Origin: Pseudomonas helvetica
GTDB taxonomy: Bacteria > Pseudomonadota > Gammaproteobacteria > Pseudomonadales > Pseudomonadaceae
Length of the DNA: 64,000 nt
NCBI RefSeq assembly: GCF_039908645.1
Contig: NZ_CP150917.1
Location: forward strand, 246,501-310,500
Direction: 5' to 3'
A program made the position numbers and the translations under genes. This document shows, one piece after another, positions 19,146 through 29,644 of the stretch; the stretch's first letter is position 1, and each line of letters opens with the position of its first letter. A model generated the notes under the pieces. It was not told the origin of the DNA. It did not search any database and saw nothing but the letters and a program-made list of their open reading frames with translations.

Positions 19146-19529
19146 CTACAGGACAGCGAACGTGCCTTGTGCTTTTGCGACCAGTTTGTCGCCTTGCATC
19201 ACATCGGCTTCGACCACGAGCGTGCGCCGGCCCGGGTGAATCACCTGCGCCGTGCACATCACCTCGCCTTCAGCCACGGCGCGGATGTAGTTGATCTTGC
19301 ACTCGATGGTTGCGCTCTGCTGGTCAAAACCATGGGAACTGGAACAAGCCAGCCCCATGGCAATGTCCACCAGACTGAACAACGCCCCGCCGTGCAGCTT
19401 GCCGCCGCGATTACGCAGCTGCGGCTCAAGCGCCAGGGCGACTTGCGCCACCCCGACCTCAAGACTGTGCAAGCGGCAACCCAGCAGCTTGAAAAAAGCG
19501 CTTTCGGTCAACCCCGCAGGGATTTCCAT
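19146..19529 (-). CDS. PaaI-like hotdog-fold acyl-CoA thioesterase
   Basis: 127 residues with the PaaI/YdiI-type pattern: NRGGKLHGGALFSLVDIAMGLA on the hotdog helix and ATIECKINYIRA on the following strand. Its ATG shares one base with the tex stop (TGATG), so it is co-translated with tex. Such enzymes hydrolyse acyl-CoA thioesters; substrate unknown. Confidence 0.8.
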   Translation of the reverse strand: MEIPAGLTESAFFKLLGCRLHSLEVGVAQVALALEPQLRNRGGKLHGGALFSLVDIAMGLACSSSHGFDQQSATIECKINYIRAVAEGEVMCTAQVIHPGRRTLVVEADVMQGDKLVAKAQGTFAVL

Positions 19530-21853
19530 CAGCGTTTCTTCAGCTGCTTGGCATTGGCGAACAGCGACGCCATGGCATTGTTGCCTGGAGCGGCTGCCGT
19601 GGTTTCTTTACGCGGTGCAGGGTTCGAAGACTGACGCGGCGCTGAACCTGGACGCGCGCCACGAGCGCCGTCGATCTTCTCACCCGGGGTGTCGCTCATG
19701 CGCATCGACAGACCCACACGTTTACGCGGGATGTCGACTTCCATGACCTTGACCTTGACCACGTCACCGGCTTTCACCGCTTCACGCGGATCCTTGATGA
19801 ATTTCTCCGAAAGCGCGGAGATATGTACCAAACCGTCCTGATGCACGCCGATATCGACGAAGGCACCGAAGTTGGTCACGTTGGTCACCACGCCTTCGAG
19901 GATCATCCCCAGCTGCAAGTCCTTGAGGTCTTCGACGCCTTCCTGGAACTCGGCAGTCTTGAACTCTGGACGCGGGTCACGGCCCGGCTTTTCCAGTTCT
20001 TGCAGGATGTCGGTGACCGTTGGCAGACCGAAGGTTTCGTCGGTGTACTTCTTCGGATCGAGACGCTTGAGGAAAGCGGCGTCGCCGATCAGCGAACGGA
20101 TATCGCGGTCGGTTTCAGCGGCGATGCGTTGCACCAGCGGGTAGGCTTCCGGGTGAACCGCGGAGGAGTCCAGCGGGTTATCACCGTTCATCACGCGCAG
20201 GAAGCCGGCGGCCTGTTCGAAGGTCTTTTCGCCGAGACGGGCGACTTTCTTCAAGGCAGCGCGGGTTTTGAACGCACCGTTTTCATCACGGTGGGTCACG
20301 ATGTTCTGCGCCAGGGTCGCGTTGAGGCCGGAAATGCGGGCCAGCAGCGCAACGGAGGCGGTGTTCACGTCGACGCCAACGGCGTTCACGCAGTCCTCGA
20401 CCACCGCGTCCAGGCCACGCGCCAGTTTCAACTGCGACACGTCGTGCTGGTACTGGCCGACACCGATGGATTTCGGATCGATTTTCACCAGCTCGGCCAG
20501 CGGGTCTTGCAAGCGACGGGCAATCGACACCGCGCCACGGATCGACACGTCGAGGTCCGGGAATTCCTTGGAGGCCAGTTCCGAGGCCGAGTACACCGAA
20601 GCGCCGGCTTCGGAGACCATGACCTTGGTCATTTTCATCGCTGGGTATTTTTTGATCAGGTCCGCGGCGAGCTTGTCGGTTTCACGGCTGGCAGTGCCGT
20701 TGCCGATGGCAATCAGGTCCACCGAGTGCTTGGCGCACAGGGCGGCGAGCACGGCGATGGTCTGGTCCCACTTGTTGTGCGGCACGTGCGGGTAAACCGT
20801 GGCGTGATCCAGCAGCTTGCCGGTGGCGTCGACCACCGCCACCTTGCAACCGGTGCGCAGGCCCGGGTCCAGGCCCAGCGTGGCACGTGGGCCGGCGGGA
20901 GCGGCCAGCAGCAAGTCGTGCAGGTTGTGCGCGAACACGTTGATCGCCTCGGTCTCGGCGCCGTCGCGCAGCTCGCCGAGCAGGTCGGTTTCCAGGTGGG
21001 TGTAGAGCTTGACCTTCCAGGTCCAGCGCACCACTTCACCGAGCCATTTGTCGGCTGGGCGGTTCTGGTTGGCGATGCCGAATTGCTGACCGATCATGCC
21101 CTCGCACGGGTGCATGGTGCCCGGCAGCTCGTCACCGACTTTCAGTGCGGAGCTGAGAATGCCTTCGTTGCGGCCACGGAAAATCGCCAGGGCGCGGTGC
21201 GATGGCATGCTTTTCAGCGGTTCGTCGTGTTCGAAATAGTCGCGGAACTTGGCGCCTTCTTCTTCCTTGCCGGCGATCACGCGGGCACTGAGCGTGGCTT
21301 CCTGCTTCAGGTAATTGCGCAACTTGTCGAGCAGGTTGGCGTCTTCGGCGAAGCGTTCCATGAGGATGTACTTGGCGCCTTCGAGGGCCGCCTTCACATC
21401 CGCCACGCCTTTTTCGGCGTTGACGAAGCGTGCGGCTTCGGTGTCTGGCGTCAGGTTCGGGTCGTTGAACAGGCCGTCGGCCAGTTCGCCAAGGCCGGCT
21501 TCCAGGGCGATCTGGCCCTTGGTGCGGCGTTTTTGCTTGTACGGCAGGTACAAGTCTTCGAGGCGGGTCTTGGTGTCGGCGAGTTTGATATCGCGCTCGA
21601 GTTGCGGGGTCAGCTTGCCTTGCTCTTCGATGCTGGCAAGGATGCTGATGCGCCGTTCGTCGAGTTCTCGCAGGTAGCGCAGACGCTCTTCCAGATGACG
21701 CAATTGCGTGTCATCGAGGCTGCCGGTCACTTCTTTCCGGTAGCGGGCGATGAAGGGCACCGTGGCGCCTTCATCGAGTAGCGCGACGGCCGCTTCGACC
21801 TGTTGTGGGCGTACACCGAGTTCCTCGGCGATGCGGCTGTTGATGCTGTCCAT
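19529..21853 (-). CDS. tex: Tex family RNA-binding transcription accessory protein
   Basis: 774 residues, matching the family (about 775). Order of domains: N-terminal helical Tex-N, a YqgF-like RNase H fold ([21 protein letters not shown]), helix-hairpin-helix repeats, and a C-terminal S1 domain ([34 protein letters not shown]). Associated with transcription and nucleic acid binding, essential or conditional in different bacteria. The ATG at 21853 follows AGGTGG; a TTG at 21868 is in frame. Basic low-complexity tail rich in R, P and A. Confidence 0.93.
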   Translation of the reverse strand: MDSINSRIAEELGVRPQQVEAAVALLDEGATVPFIARYRKEVTGSLDDTQLRHLEERLRYLRELDERRISILASIEEQGKLTPQLERDIKLADTKTRLEDLYLPYKQKRRTKGQIALEAGLGELADGLFNDPNLTPDTEAARFVNAEKGVADVKAALEGAKYILMERFAEDANLLDKLRNYLKQEATLSARVIAGKEEEGAKFRDYFEHDEPLKSMPSHRALAIFRGRNEGILSSALKVGDELPGTMHPCEGMIGQQFGIANQNRPADKWLGEVVRWTWKVKLYTHLETDLLGELRDGAETEAINVFAHNLHDLLLAAPAGPRATLGLDPGLRTGCKVAVVDATGKLLDHATVYPHVPHNKWDQTIAVLAALCAKHSVDLIAIGNGTASRETDKLAADLIKKYPAMKMTKVMVSEAGASVYSASELASKEFPDLDVSIRGAVSIARRLQDPLAELVKIDPKSIGVGQYQHDVSQLKLARGLDAVVEDCVNAVGVDVNTASVALLARISGLNATLAQNIVTHRDENGAFKTRAALKKVARLGEKTFEQAAGFLRVMNGDNPLDSSAVHPEAYPLVQRIAAETDRDIRSLIGDAAFLKRLDPKKYTDETFGLPTVTDILQELEKPGRDPRPEFKTAEFQEGVEDLKDLQLGMILEGVVTNVTNFGAFVDIGVHQDGLVHISALSEKFIKDPREAVKAGDVVKVKVMEVDIPRKRVGLSMRMSDTPGEKIDGARGARPGSAPRQSSNPAPRKETTAAAPGNNAMASLFANAKQLKKR

Positions 21854-22214
21854 AAAACCACCTGACAAATTGTGAAAGCAGGCTCGCGGGCGCAGGGAAT
21901 AAGGCCCGGCGAGTCTGGTTGAGCGGCCTGGCGAGCGCCGCTACCTGGATCAAAAGGCATCCCATTGACCCGTGGAATCGAACAATTACTGCCGGGCGAT
22001 GAAAAATAAAAAGCCGCCACCGGCAGTAACGATCAGACGTTGCCCGACACAAAAGGCCGCGCATTATAACCGCCGTTCTGCCCGATGGGGGCATCGCAGG
22101 CTGTAGGCATAAAGGCCATGTCGCTGGCGGTAGAGGAAAAATCTGCTAACAATGCACACGGTGCGTATAACGGCAGCTACGCCATAATGCGCACCGAGAT
22201 CAAAGGAGCATCCA
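21854..22214. other. Divergent intergenic region between tex and ompR
   Basis: No gene seen. It should carry both promoters. A CATAAT -10-like hexamer lies about 30 bases ahead of ompR, but a matching -35 is not clear. AAGGAGCATCCA directly precedes the ompR ATG. Confidence 0.4.
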
Positions 22215-22955
22215 ATGAGCAGCACTGCACAAACTGCTGAAGGCGAAAAAATTCTTATCGTTGACGACGATCCGGGGCTCAGCAGCCTGCTGGAACGTTT
22301 TTTCGTCAGCAAGGGCTATCGTGCCCGCGCCGTACCGAACACCGAACAGATGGATCGTTTGCTGGCGCGTGAAGTGTTCAACCTGGTCGTCCTCGACCTG
22401 ATGTTGCCCGGCGAAGACGGCCTGACTGCGTGCCGTCGTTTGCGTGGCGCAAACAATCAGATTCCGATCATCATGCTGACCGCCAAGGGCGATGAGCTGA
22501 GCCGTATCAAGGGCCTGGAACTGGGTGCCGACGATTACCTGGCCAAGCCGTTCAACCCGGACGAGCTGATGGCGCGTGTCAAAGCGGTCCTGCGTCGCCA
22601 GTCGGCTCCCGTACCGGGCGCACCGGGCAGCGAAGACGAAAGCGTGACCTTCGGTGATTACGAATTGTCGCTGGCGACTCGCGAACTCAAGCGCGGCGAC
22701 GAAGTACACATGCTCACTACCGGTGAATTCGCGGTGCTCAAGGCGTTGGTGATGAATGCGCGTCAACCACTGACCCGCGACAAGCTGATGAATCTGGCCC
22801 GTGGCCGCGAATGGGATGCCCTTGAGCGTTCCATCGACGTCCAGATCTCCCGCCTGCGCCGGATGATCGAGCCTGATCCATCGAAACCACGCTACATTCA
22901 AACGGTCTGGGGCGTGGGTTACGTGTTCGTTCCGGACGGCACCGCGACCAAGTGA
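22215..22955 (+). CDS. ompR: Osmolarity response regulator OmpR
   Basis: 246 residues. Receiver domain with acidic pocket D17-D19, phospho-acceptor D61 (VVLDLMLPGEDG) and K111 (LAKPF), followed by a winged-helix OmpR/PhoB DNA-binding domain (LTTGEFAVLKALV ... RSIDVQISRLRRMIEPDP). AAAGGAG precedes the ATG. It pairs with the EnvZ gene 108 bases downstream and controls porins and osmotic responses. Confidence 0.93.
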   Translation: MSSTAQTAEGEKILIVDDDPGLSSLLERFFVSKGYRARAVPNTEQMDRLLAREVFNLVVLDLMLPGEDGLTACRRLRGANNQIPIIMLTAKGDELSRIKGLELGADDYLAKPFNPDELMARVKAVLRRQSAPVPGAPGSEDESVTFGDYELSLATRELKRGDEVHMLTTGEFAVLKALVMNARQPLTRDKLMNLARGREWDALERSIDVQISRLRRMIEPDPSKPRYIQTVWGVGYVFVPDGTATK

Positions 22956-22964
22956 TCGGTGATT

Positions 22965-23045
22965 TGTAGGAGCGGGTCAGCCGGGTAACGTGTCACCCGG
23001 TTGATTCGCGATCCGCAACTCTGCGAGCTTCGCTCGCTCCTGCAA
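22965..23045. repeat. REP-like inverted repeat between ompR and envZ
   Basis: Ends TGTAGGAGCG and CGCTCCTGCA enclose two inner hairpins: CCGGGT...ACCCGG and GCGAGCTTCGCTCGC. A different REP family from the GCGAGGGAG type. It lies within the ompR-envZ transcript. Confidence 0.7.
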
Positions 23046-23063
23046 AGTATGTAGCGGTTGTCT

Positions 23064-24377
23064 ATGAAAACCCCCGTGTGGTTCCCCCAAAGTTTCTTCT
23101 CTCGCACCCTCTGGCTGGTGCTGATCGTCGTGCTGTTTTCCAAGGCGCTGACCCTGGTTTATCTGTTGATGAACGAGGACGTGCTGGTGGATCGCCAATA
23201 CAGTCACGGTGTCGCGCTGACCTTGCGTGCCTACTGGGCTGCGGACGAAGAAAACCGGGCAAAGATTGCCGATGCCGCGACACTGATTCGTGTGGTGGGC
23301 GCCGGTGTTCCCGAGGGTGAACAGCATTGGCCCTATAGCGAAATCTACCAACGACAGATGCAGGCCGAACTGGGTGCCGACACCGAAGTGCGATTGCGCA
23401 TGCACGCACCGCCGGCGCTTTGGGTTCGGGCCCCGAGCCTGGGTGACGGCTGGTTGAAAGTGCCGCTGTACCCGCATCCGTTGCGTGGCCAGAAAATCTG
23501 GAACGTACTCGGCTGGTTTCTCGCCATCGGCTTGTTATCCACCGCTTCGGCGTGGATTTTCGTCAGCCAGCTCAACCAACCGCTCAAGCGGCTGGTCGAT
23601 GCCGCCCGGCAACTGGGCCAGGGGCGTAGCGTGCGCCTGCCGATCAGCGACACACCGAGCGAAATGACCGAGGTCTATCGGGCGTTCAACCAGATGGCGG
23701 AAGACGTTGAACAGGCCGGCCGCGAACGTGAATTGATGCTCGCCGGGGTATCACACGACCTGCGCACACCGTTGACCCGCTTGCGTCTGTCGTTGGAGCT
23801 GATGGGTAATCACAGCGACCTGAGCGACGACATGGTGCGTGACATCGAAGACATGGACGCGATTCTCGACCAGTTCCTGGCATTCATTCGCGATGGTCGG
23901 GACGAGTCGGTCGAGGAAGTCGACCTGAGTGATCTGGTGCGCGAAGTAGCGGCGCCTTACAACCAGAACGAGGAGCGGGTGCGCTTGCGTCTGGAGCCGA
24001 TCCAGCCATTCCCGTTGCGCCGGGTCTCGATGAAACGTCTCTTGAACAACCTGATCGGCAACGCCTTGCATCACGCTGGCAGCGGCGTTGAGGTGGCGGC
24101 GTATGTTTCGGGCGACGTCAGCGCACCTTACGTGGTGCTGAGCGTCATGGACCGTGGCGCCGGGATCGATCCGTCAGAGCTGGAAGCGATCTTCAACCCG
24201 TTCACCCGTGGCGACCGCGCGCGGGGCGGCAAGGGCACCGGGCTAGGGCTGGCCATCGTCAAGCGGATTGCGTCGATGCATGGCGGCAACGTTGAACTGC
24301 GCAACCGCTCCGGTGGCGGCCTGGAAGCGCGAGTGCGGTTGCCGCTTGGGCTGATGTTGCCGAGGGATGCTGTCTAA
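23064..24377 (+). CDS. envZ: Osmolarity sensor histidine kinase EnvZ
   Basis: 437 residues. Two membrane helices (about 11-34 and 147-167) bound a short periplasmic sensor; a HAMP segment follows, then the dimerisation and phospho-transfer domain with H231 in GVSHDLRTPLTRLRLSLELM, and an ATPase domain with N box (NNLIGNALHH), G1 (DRGAGI) and G2 (GKGTGLGLAI). Start is the ATG at 23064 with a weak ribosome binding site, so expression may depend on read-through from ompR across the REP element. Confidence 0.92.
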   Translation: MKTPVWFPQSFFSRTLWLVLIVVLFSKALTLVYLLMNEDVLVDRQYSHGVALTLRAYWAADEENRAKIADAATLIRVVGAGVPEGEQHWPYSEIYQRQMQAELGADTEVRLRMHAPPALWVRAPSLGDGWLKVPLYPHPLRGQKIWNVLGWFLAIGLLSTASAWIFVSQLNQPLKRLVDAARQLGQGRSVRLPISDTPSEMTEVYRAFNQMAEDVEQAGRERELMLAGVSHDLRTPLTRLRLSLELMGNHSDLSDDMVRDIEDMDAILDQFLAFIRDGRDESVEEVDLSDLVREVAAPYNQNEERVRLRLEPIQPFPLRRVSMKRLLNNLIGNALHHAGSGVEVAAYVSGDVSAPYVVLSVMDRGAGIDPSELEAIFNPFTRGDRARGGKGTGLGLAIVKRIASMHGGNVELRNRSGGGLEARVRLPLGLMLPRDAV

Positions 24378-24394
24378 CGGCAGGTCGCGATCCT

Positions 24395-24526
24395 TGTGGC
24401 GAGGGAGCTTGCTCCCGCTCGGTTGTGCAGCAACCGCAAAACCAGCGATTGTGTTTAACCTGATCCAGCACAACCGCTGCATTTGGGAGTCCTTCGGCCT
24501 CCAGCGGGAGCAAGCTCCCTCGCCAC
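24395..24526. repeat. REPIN (two inverted REP copies)
   Basis: TGTGGCGAGGGAGCTTGCTC at the left, complement at the right, inner GGAGTCCTTCGGCCTCC hairpin. Sits between the converging genes envZ and rimK. Confidence 0.85.
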
Positions 24527-24544
24527 CATGGGACTGGCCGAGCG

Positions 24545-25450
24545 CTAGCCTTTTCCTTTGGTCCGCGTCATATTCGGCCCGCCGTTCTTCTCGATGTGCT
24601 GAATGATGATCCCCGCCACGTCTTTGCTGGTGGTGGTTTCGATCCCTTCCAGCCCTGGCGACGAGTTCACTTCCATCACCAGCGGCCCATGGTTGGAACG
24701 CAGGATATCCACACCCGCCACGCTCAAACCCATGACCTTGGCCGCACGCAGCGCGGTCATGCGCTCTTCGGGGGTGATCTTGATCAGGCTGGCGCTACCG
24801 CCACGGTGCAGGTTGGAACGGAACTCGCCGGGCTTGGCCTGACGCTTCATCGCGGCGATCACCTTGTCGCCGACCACGAAGCAGCGAATGTCCGCGCCGC
24901 CGGCTTCCTTGATGTATTCCTGAACCATGATGTTCTGCTTGAGGCCCATGAACGCCTCGATCACCGACTCCGCCGCCGTCGCCGTTTCACACATCACCAC
25001 GCCGATGCCCTGAGTGCCTTCCAGCACCTTGATCACCAACGGTGCGCCGTTGACCATTTCGATCAGGTCGGGAATGTCGTCCGGCGAGTGAGCAAAACCG
25101 GTGACCGGCAAACCGATACCGCGACGAGAAAGCAATTGCAGCGAGCGCAGTTTGTCCCGCGAGCGGGCGATGGCCACCGACTCGTTGAGCGGGAACACGC
25201 CCATCATTTCGAACTGGCGCAACACCGCGCAGCCGTAAAAAGTTACCGAGGCGCCGATCCGCGGGATCACAGCGTCAAAGCCTTCCAGCGGCTTGCCGCG
25301 GTAGTGGATCTGCGGCTTATGACTGGCGATGTTCATATAGGCGCGCAGGGTATCGATCACCACCATCTCATGGCCGCGTTCGGTGCCGGCTTCAACCAAA
25401 CGACGAGTGGAATACAGACGCGGGTTCCGCGACAGCACAGCGATCTTCAT
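24545..25450 (-). CDS. rimK: Ribosomal protein S6 glutamate ligase RimK
   Basis: 301 residues, ATP-grasp ligase that adds glutamates to the C-terminus of ribosomal protein S6. Marks: [34 protein letters not shown] (nucleotide loop), [21 protein letters not shown] and [14 protein letters not shown] (metal ligands). The ATG overlaps the rimB stop by four bases (ATGA). In P. fluorescens RimK links c-di-GMP-related control to ribosome composition and niche colonisation. Confidence 0.93.
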   Translation of the reverse strand: MKIAVLSRNPRLYSTRRLVEAGTERGHEMVVIDTLRAYMNIASHKPQIHYRGKPLEGFDAVIPRIGASVTFYGCAVLRQFEMMGVFPLNESVAIARSRDKLRSLQLLSRRGIGLPVTGFAHSPDDIPDLIEMVNGAPLVIKVLEGTQGIGVVMCETATAAESVIEAFMGLKQNIMVQEYIKEAGGADIRCFVVGDKVIAAMKRQAKPGEFRSNLHRGGSASLIKITPEERMTALRAAKVMGLSVAGVDILRSNHGPLVMEVNSSPGLEGIETTTSKDVAGIIIQHIEKNGGPNMTRTKGKG

Positions 25451-25929
25451 GCAACACCTGTGGAAGAGGTAGTGGACACCGGGAACACCGGCTTGTCTTG
25501 AACGTATTTAATGCCTGGATTGACCACCAATTGGCCGTCGATCAGGGCTTTGGAACCGAGCAGCAGGCGATAACGCATGGACTTGCGGCAGGCGAGGGTG
25601 AACTCCACTCGCCAAACCCGATCGCCGAGCGCCAGGGTGGTACTGATCACGTAACGCACCTGTGCTTGGCCGTTGGAGCTTTTAATGGTCTTCATCGTCA
25701 CCAACGGCGCTTCGCAGCGGCGGTGACGCAACTGCACCACCGTGCCCAGGTGCGCGTTGAAACGCACCCACGTTTCCCCGTCGCGCTCGAACGGCTCGAT
25801 TTCGGTGGCATGCAGGCTGGAGGTGCTGGCGCCGGTGTCGATCTTCGCCCGCAGGCCCGCAACTCCCAAATCAGGGAGCGCCACCCACTCGCGCAGACCC
25901 ACAACGGTCAAATGGTCAAATGTCTTCAA
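25447..25929 (-). CDS. rimB: RimB, retropepsin-like ATP-dependent zinc protease family
   Basis: 160 residues. The active-site motif of the retropepsin fold is visible as [13 protein letters not shown] (residues about 29-41), followed by the flap region and a late [11 protein letters not shown] segment. Family DUF785/PF05618. Overlaps rimK, and works with it in S6 modification in Pseudomonas. A separate rimA gene upstream, described in some strains, is not seen in the 219 bases before hslR. Confidence 0.85.
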   Translation of the reverse strand: MKTFDHLTVVGLREWVALPDLGVAGLRAKIDTGASTSSLHATEIEPFERDGETWVRFNAHLGTVVQLRHRRCEAPLVTMKTIKSSNGQAQVRYVISTTLALGDRVWRVEFTLACRKSMRYRLLLGSKALIDGQLVVNPGIKYVQDKPVFPVSTTSSTGVA

Positions 25930-26148
25930 ATGTGCTCAACCGGTGAGGAACCGTTCGCACCGCAAAGCGGCCGAATTTGCGGTATTCACGCAGAATAAAG
26001 GTTAAAAGGCGACAGATATCTACGGCCCGGATTTTCGGCTGCCGAGCAAGGCCCGATAGCGTCGCGCATTGTATGCTGAACCGGCGAAATTCATGGCACG
26101 ACAGAAACGGTAGTACAGTTCAGAAATATTTCAGAATGAGGAAAACCC

Positions 26149-26556
26149 ATGGCACAAAAAAACGAAGAGGACGACAAAGTCCGTCTCGATAAGTGGTTGT
26201 GGGCGGCGCGCTTCTACAAAACCCGTGCGTTGGCCAAATCAGCGATCGAAAGCGGCAAGGTGCATTGCCGGGGGGAGCGCTGCAAGCCGGGCAAGGAACC
26301 GAGGATTGGTGACGAGTTTCAGATTCGCGCAGGTTTCGATGAGCGTACCGTGGTGGTCCAGGCACTCTCGATCGTCCGCCGTGGCGCCCCTGAGGCCCAG
26401 ACGTTGTACGTTGAGACCGAAGCCAGTATCGCCAAACGCGAAAACGCCGCAGCCCAGCGCAAGGCCGGCGCCCTGGGCGTCAGCACCGACGGCAAACCGA
26501 GCAAGAAACAGCGCCGGGACCTGTTCAAGTTTCATGGCAGCAACGCTGGCGAGTAA
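26149..26556 (+). CDS. hslR: Heat shock protein 15 (ribosome-associated, S4 domain)
   Basis: 135 residues. An S4 RNA-binding domain fills residues 9-70 (VRLDKWLWAARFYKTRALAKSA); the C-terminus is a basic tail. Hsp15 binds free 50S subunits carrying nascent chains and helps recycle them. GAGGA lies about 8 bases before the ATG. Divergent from rimB and followed by a REPIN then hslO, the usual hslR-hslO linkage. Confidence 0.92.
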   Translation: MAQKNEEDDKVRLDKWLWAARFYKTRALAKSAIESGKVHCRGERCKPGKEPRIGDEFQIRAGFDERTVVVQALSIVRRGAPEAQTLYVETEASIAKRENAAAQRKAGALGVSTDGKPSKKQRRDLFKFHGSNAGE

Positions 26557-26565
26557 TCGCGCTTT

Positions 26566-26711
26566 TGTGGCGAGGGAGCTTGCTCCCGCTGGCCGGTCCG
26601 CGTTCGGGCGAAGCAGCCGTAAACCCAGCTTCCGGGTAGTACCTGACCTCACCGCGTTGGCCGGGTCTGGGAGTCCTTCGGCCTCCAGCGGGAGCAAGCT
26701 CCCTCGCCACA
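26566..26711. repeat. REPIN (two inverted REP copies)
   Basis: Ends TGTGGCGAGGGAGCTTGCTC and complement; inner part shares CGGTCCGCGTTCGGGCGAAGC with the copy at 9044 and the GGAGTCCTTCGGCCTCC hairpin with the copy at 24395. The rest of the 330-base gap (26712-26887) holds the hslO leader and nothing else recognised. Confidence 0.85.
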
Positions 26712-26887
26712 GGCTAACGGGGCTAAACTAGCGAGCATCGTTACGTCGCGGTTCGAGCTTGCTTGGAACAAACCCGGATTGTTCATAAAATGCCTGCCAT
26801 GGCCAATATTAATGCACCGAAACGGTGCGCAAGGCGCGGCTTTCAGCCCTTGTCATCCTTTAGTCTTCACTTCAGATACCCAGACCT

Positions 26888-27790
26888 ATGACTGATCTAC
26901 CGGATACCGACTTCACCCAACGCTTCATCTTCGATGACAGCGACACCCGCGGCGAGCTGGTGGCGTTGGAGCGTAGCTATGCCGAAGTCCTCGCCAAACA
27001 TCCCTATCCGGAGCCGGTCGCGCAACTGCTTGGCGAACTGATGGCGGCTGCGGCGCTGCTGGTCGGCACCTTGAAGTTCGATGGCTTGCTGATCCTGCAG
27101 GCGCGTTCCGAAGGCCCGGTGTCGCTGTTGATGATCGAGTGCTCCAGCGAGCGTGAAATCCGTGGTCTGGCCCGTTACGACGTAGACCTGATCGCCGCTG
27201 ACGCGACTCTGGCCGACATGATGCCCGACGGCGTGCTGGCGCTCACCGTCGACCCGACCCAGGGCCAGCGTTACCAGGGCATCGTCGACCTCGACGGCGC
27301 GACCCTGGCCGACTGCTTCACCAACTATTTCGTCATGTCGCAGCAAGTCGGCACGCGCTTCTGGCTGCACGCCGATGGCCGTCGCGCCCGTGGTCTGCTG
27401 CTGCAACAGCTGCCGGCCGACCGCCTGAAAGACGAAGAAGAACGTGCCGCCAGCTGGCAGCACATCACCGCGCTGGGCAGCACCCTGACCGCCGATGAAT
27501 TGCTGAGCCTGGACAACGAAACCATCTTGCATCGTCTCTACCACGAAGAGCAGGTGCGCCTGTTTGATGTGCAGAAACTACGCTTCCATTGCAGTTGCTC
27601 GCGTGAGCGTTCTGCAAACGCGCTGTCCAGCCTGGGTCAGGAAGATGCTCAGGCACTGGTCGTCGAGCACGGTGGCCACATCGAAATCGACTGCCAGTTC
27701 TGCAACCAGCGCTACCTGTTCGATGCGGCCGATATCACCCAATTGTTCGCCGGAGCGGGTGTCGATACGCCGTCAGATACCCGTCACTAA
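26888..27790 (+). CDS. hslO: Redox-regulated chaperone Hsp33
   Basis: 300 residues. The zinc-binding redox switch is visible: C235-S-C237 and C269-QF-C272. On oxidation these form disulfides and the protein becomes a holdase for unfolding proteins. The N-terminal substrate-binding domain contains the conserved [15 protein letters not shown] and PVSLLMIEC stretches. Pairs functionally with hslR upstream. Confidence 0.93.
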   Translation: MTDLPDTDFTQRFIFDDSDTRGELVALERSYAEVLAKHPYPEPVAQLLGELMAAAALLVGTLKFDGLLILQARSEGPVSLLMIECSSEREIRGLARYDVDLIAADATLADMMPDGVLALTVDPTQGQRYQGIVDLDGATLADCFTNYFVMSQQVGTRFWLHADGRRARGLLLQQLPADRLKDEEERAASWQHITALGSTLTADELLSLDNETILHRLYHEEQVRLFDVQKLRFHCSCSRERSANALSSLGQEDAQALVVEHGGHIEIDCQFCNQRYLFDAADITQLFAGAGVDTPSDTRH

Positions 27791-27874
27791 AACGCTTCAG
27801 CGCAGGTAAATTCACTGGTAAACGCCGGAATAACGCCGTCCTGACGGGAGGGCCCTACTATTTTTGGGCTTTTC

Positions 27875-27883
27875 TGGCATAAT
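27875..27883 (+). promoter_or_regulatory. pckA: Candidate extended -10 promoter for pckA
   Basis: TGGCATAAT matches an extended -10 (TGn plus CATAAT). A 7-bp hairpin GTAGTAG/CTACTAC at 27903-27927 lies in the resulting leader of about 80 bases. Confidence 0.4.
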
Positions 27884-27969
27884 CCGGCCCACTTTTTTAG
27901 CGGTAGTAGTGCGCGACTTTCTACTACAAAACGTTTGGAGCACTCGGCCACTGGCCGACGGGGAACCTC

Positions 27970-29511
27970 ATGACGCAAGCCAATAATGCTGTGTACACCG
28001 ATCTGAGTGTTGATGATCTGGTTAAAGAAGCCCTGAGTCGCGGTGAGGGCGAGCTTGCCGATACCGGCGCGCTGGTCGTTCGCACCGGTCACCGTACCGG
28101 TCGTTCGCCAGTCGACCGTTTCATTGTTGAAGAGCCGACCACTCAGGCCGCCATCGCCTGGGGCCCGATCAACCGCAAGTTCCCGGCCGACAAGTTCGAT
28201 GCCCTGTGGGCTCGTGTTGAGGCGTTCAACAACGCGCAAGAGCATTTCGTTTCCCACGTGCACGTAGGTTCGGCTGAAGAGCATTACCTGGCCGTGAAAA
28301 TGACCACCCAGACTGCCTGGCAGAATCTGTTCGGTCGTTGCCTGTTCATCAACCCGGCGAAGTACAACCCGGCTGGTCGTGAAGAGTGGCAAGTTCTGAA
28401 CGTCGCCAACTTCGAGTGCGTGCCAGAGCGTGACGGCACCAACTCCGACGGCTGCGTGATCATCAACTTCGCGCAGAAGAAAGTGCTGCTCGCCGGCATG
28501 CGTTACGCCGGTGAAATGAAGAAAGCCATGTTCTCGGTGCAGAACTTCCTGCTGCCGGCCGCCGACGTGCTGCCAATGCACTGCGCCGCCAACATCGGCG
28601 AAGAGGGCGACGTGACCCTGTTCTTCGGTCTGTCCGGCACCGGCAAGACCACCCTGTCCGCCGACGAAAGCCGTTACCTGATCGGTGACGACGAACACGG
28701 CTGGGGCGAGGGCGTGGTGTTCAACATCGAAGGCGGTTGCTATGCCAAGTGCATCGACCTGTCCGAGAAGAACGAGCCGGTCATCTGGAAAGCCATCAAG
28801 CACGGCGCCGTCCTGGAAAACGTCGTGATCGACGACGCCAAGCACGCCGACTACACCGATGTCAGCCTGACCCAGAACAGCCGCGCCGCCTACCCGCTGG
28901 AGCACGTTGCCAAGCGTTCCGAGAAGAACCTGGGCGGCGAGCCAAACGCAGTGATCTTCCTGACCTGCGACCTGACCGGCGTGCTGCCGCCAGTGTCGAT
29001 CCTCAATGAAGAACAAGCGGCCTACCACTTCCTGTCTGGCTACACCGCGCTGGTGGGCTCGACCGAAATGGGTTCGGGCAGCGGCATCAAGTCGACCTTC
29101 TCCACCTGCTTCGGCGCACCGTTCTTCCCGCGTCCGGCTGGCGAATACGCAGAACTGCTGATCAAGCGCATCCGCGGCTTCGGCTCCAAAGTCTACCTGG
29201 TCAACACCGGCTGGACCGGCGGCGGCTACGGCGTCGGCAAGCGCTTCAACATCCCGACCACCCGCGCGGTGATCGCAGCGATCCAGAGCGGCGCGCTGAT
29301 CGGTGCAGCCACCGAACACCTCGACACCATCAACCTCGACGTGCCATTGGCTGTGCCAGGCGTTGAAACCGGCCTGTTGAACCCACGCAACACCTGGGCT
29401 GACAAGGCTGCTTACGATGAGGCTGCCAAGGCGCTGGCCGGTCTGTTCATCGAGAACTTCAAGAAGTTTGAAGTGAGCGACGCGATCAAGGCTGCTGGGC
29501 CGAAGTTGTAA
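27970..29511 (+). CDS. pckA: Phosphoenolpyruvate carboxykinase (ATP)
   Basis: 513 residues. Converts oxaloacetate to PEP with ATP, the gateway of gluconeogenesis on organic acids. Visible: [19 protein letters not shown] near the N-terminus, the kinase-1a P-loop [16 protein letters not shown] (about 218-232), [22 protein letters not shown] and the metal/adenine-binding C-terminal segment. Start ATG 27970 is preceded by GGGGAAC. Ends in a strong terminator. Confidence 0.95.
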   Translation: MTQANNAVYTDLSVDDLVKEALSRGEGELADTGALVVRTGHRTGRSPVDRFIVEEPTTQAAIAWGPINRKFPADKFDALWARVEAFNNAQEHFVSHVHVGSAEEHYLAVKMTTQTAWQNLFGRCLFINPAKYNPAGREEWQVLNVANFECVPERDGTNSDGCVIINFAQKKVLLAGMRYAGEMKKAMFSVQNFLLPAADVLPMHCAANIGEEGDVTLFFGLSGTGKTTLSADESRYLIGDDEHGWGEGVVFNIEGGCYAKCIDLSEKNEPVIWKAIKHGAVLENVVIDDAKHADYTDVSLTQNSRAAYPLEHVAKRSEKNLGGEPNAVIFLTCDLTGVLPPVSILNEEQAAYHFLSGYTALVGSTEMGSGSGIKSTFSTCFGAPFFPRPAGEYAELLIKRIRGFGSKVYLVNTGWTGGGYGVGKRFNIPTTRAVIAAIQSGALIGAATEHLDTINLDVPLAVPGVETGLLNPRNTWADKAAYDEAAKALAGLFIENFKKFEVSDAIKAAGPKL

Positions 29512-29538
29512 GTATCGGTAGTGGTTTGAGGTAAGAGA

Positions 29539-29564
29539 AAGCCGCCCTTAGGGGCGGCTTTTTT
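29539..29564 (+). terminator. Rho-independent terminator of pckA
   Basis: AAGCCGCCC, loop TTA, GGGGCGGCTT then a run of T. Confidence 0.9.
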
Positions 29565-29644
29565 GCGGGCGCAATTCAGGCCAGCGGAGGTAGAACTACC
29601 AATATTCCAGCTGAAAAGGCACTAAACGGCCAGAATAATGGCAC

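Noticed and set aside
19823..21781. 652-codon plus-strand open frame
   Set aside because: Antisense of tex, no start signal, composition typical of a shadow.
27787..29319. 510-codon minus-strand open frame
   Set aside because: Antisense of pckA, whose identity is certain.
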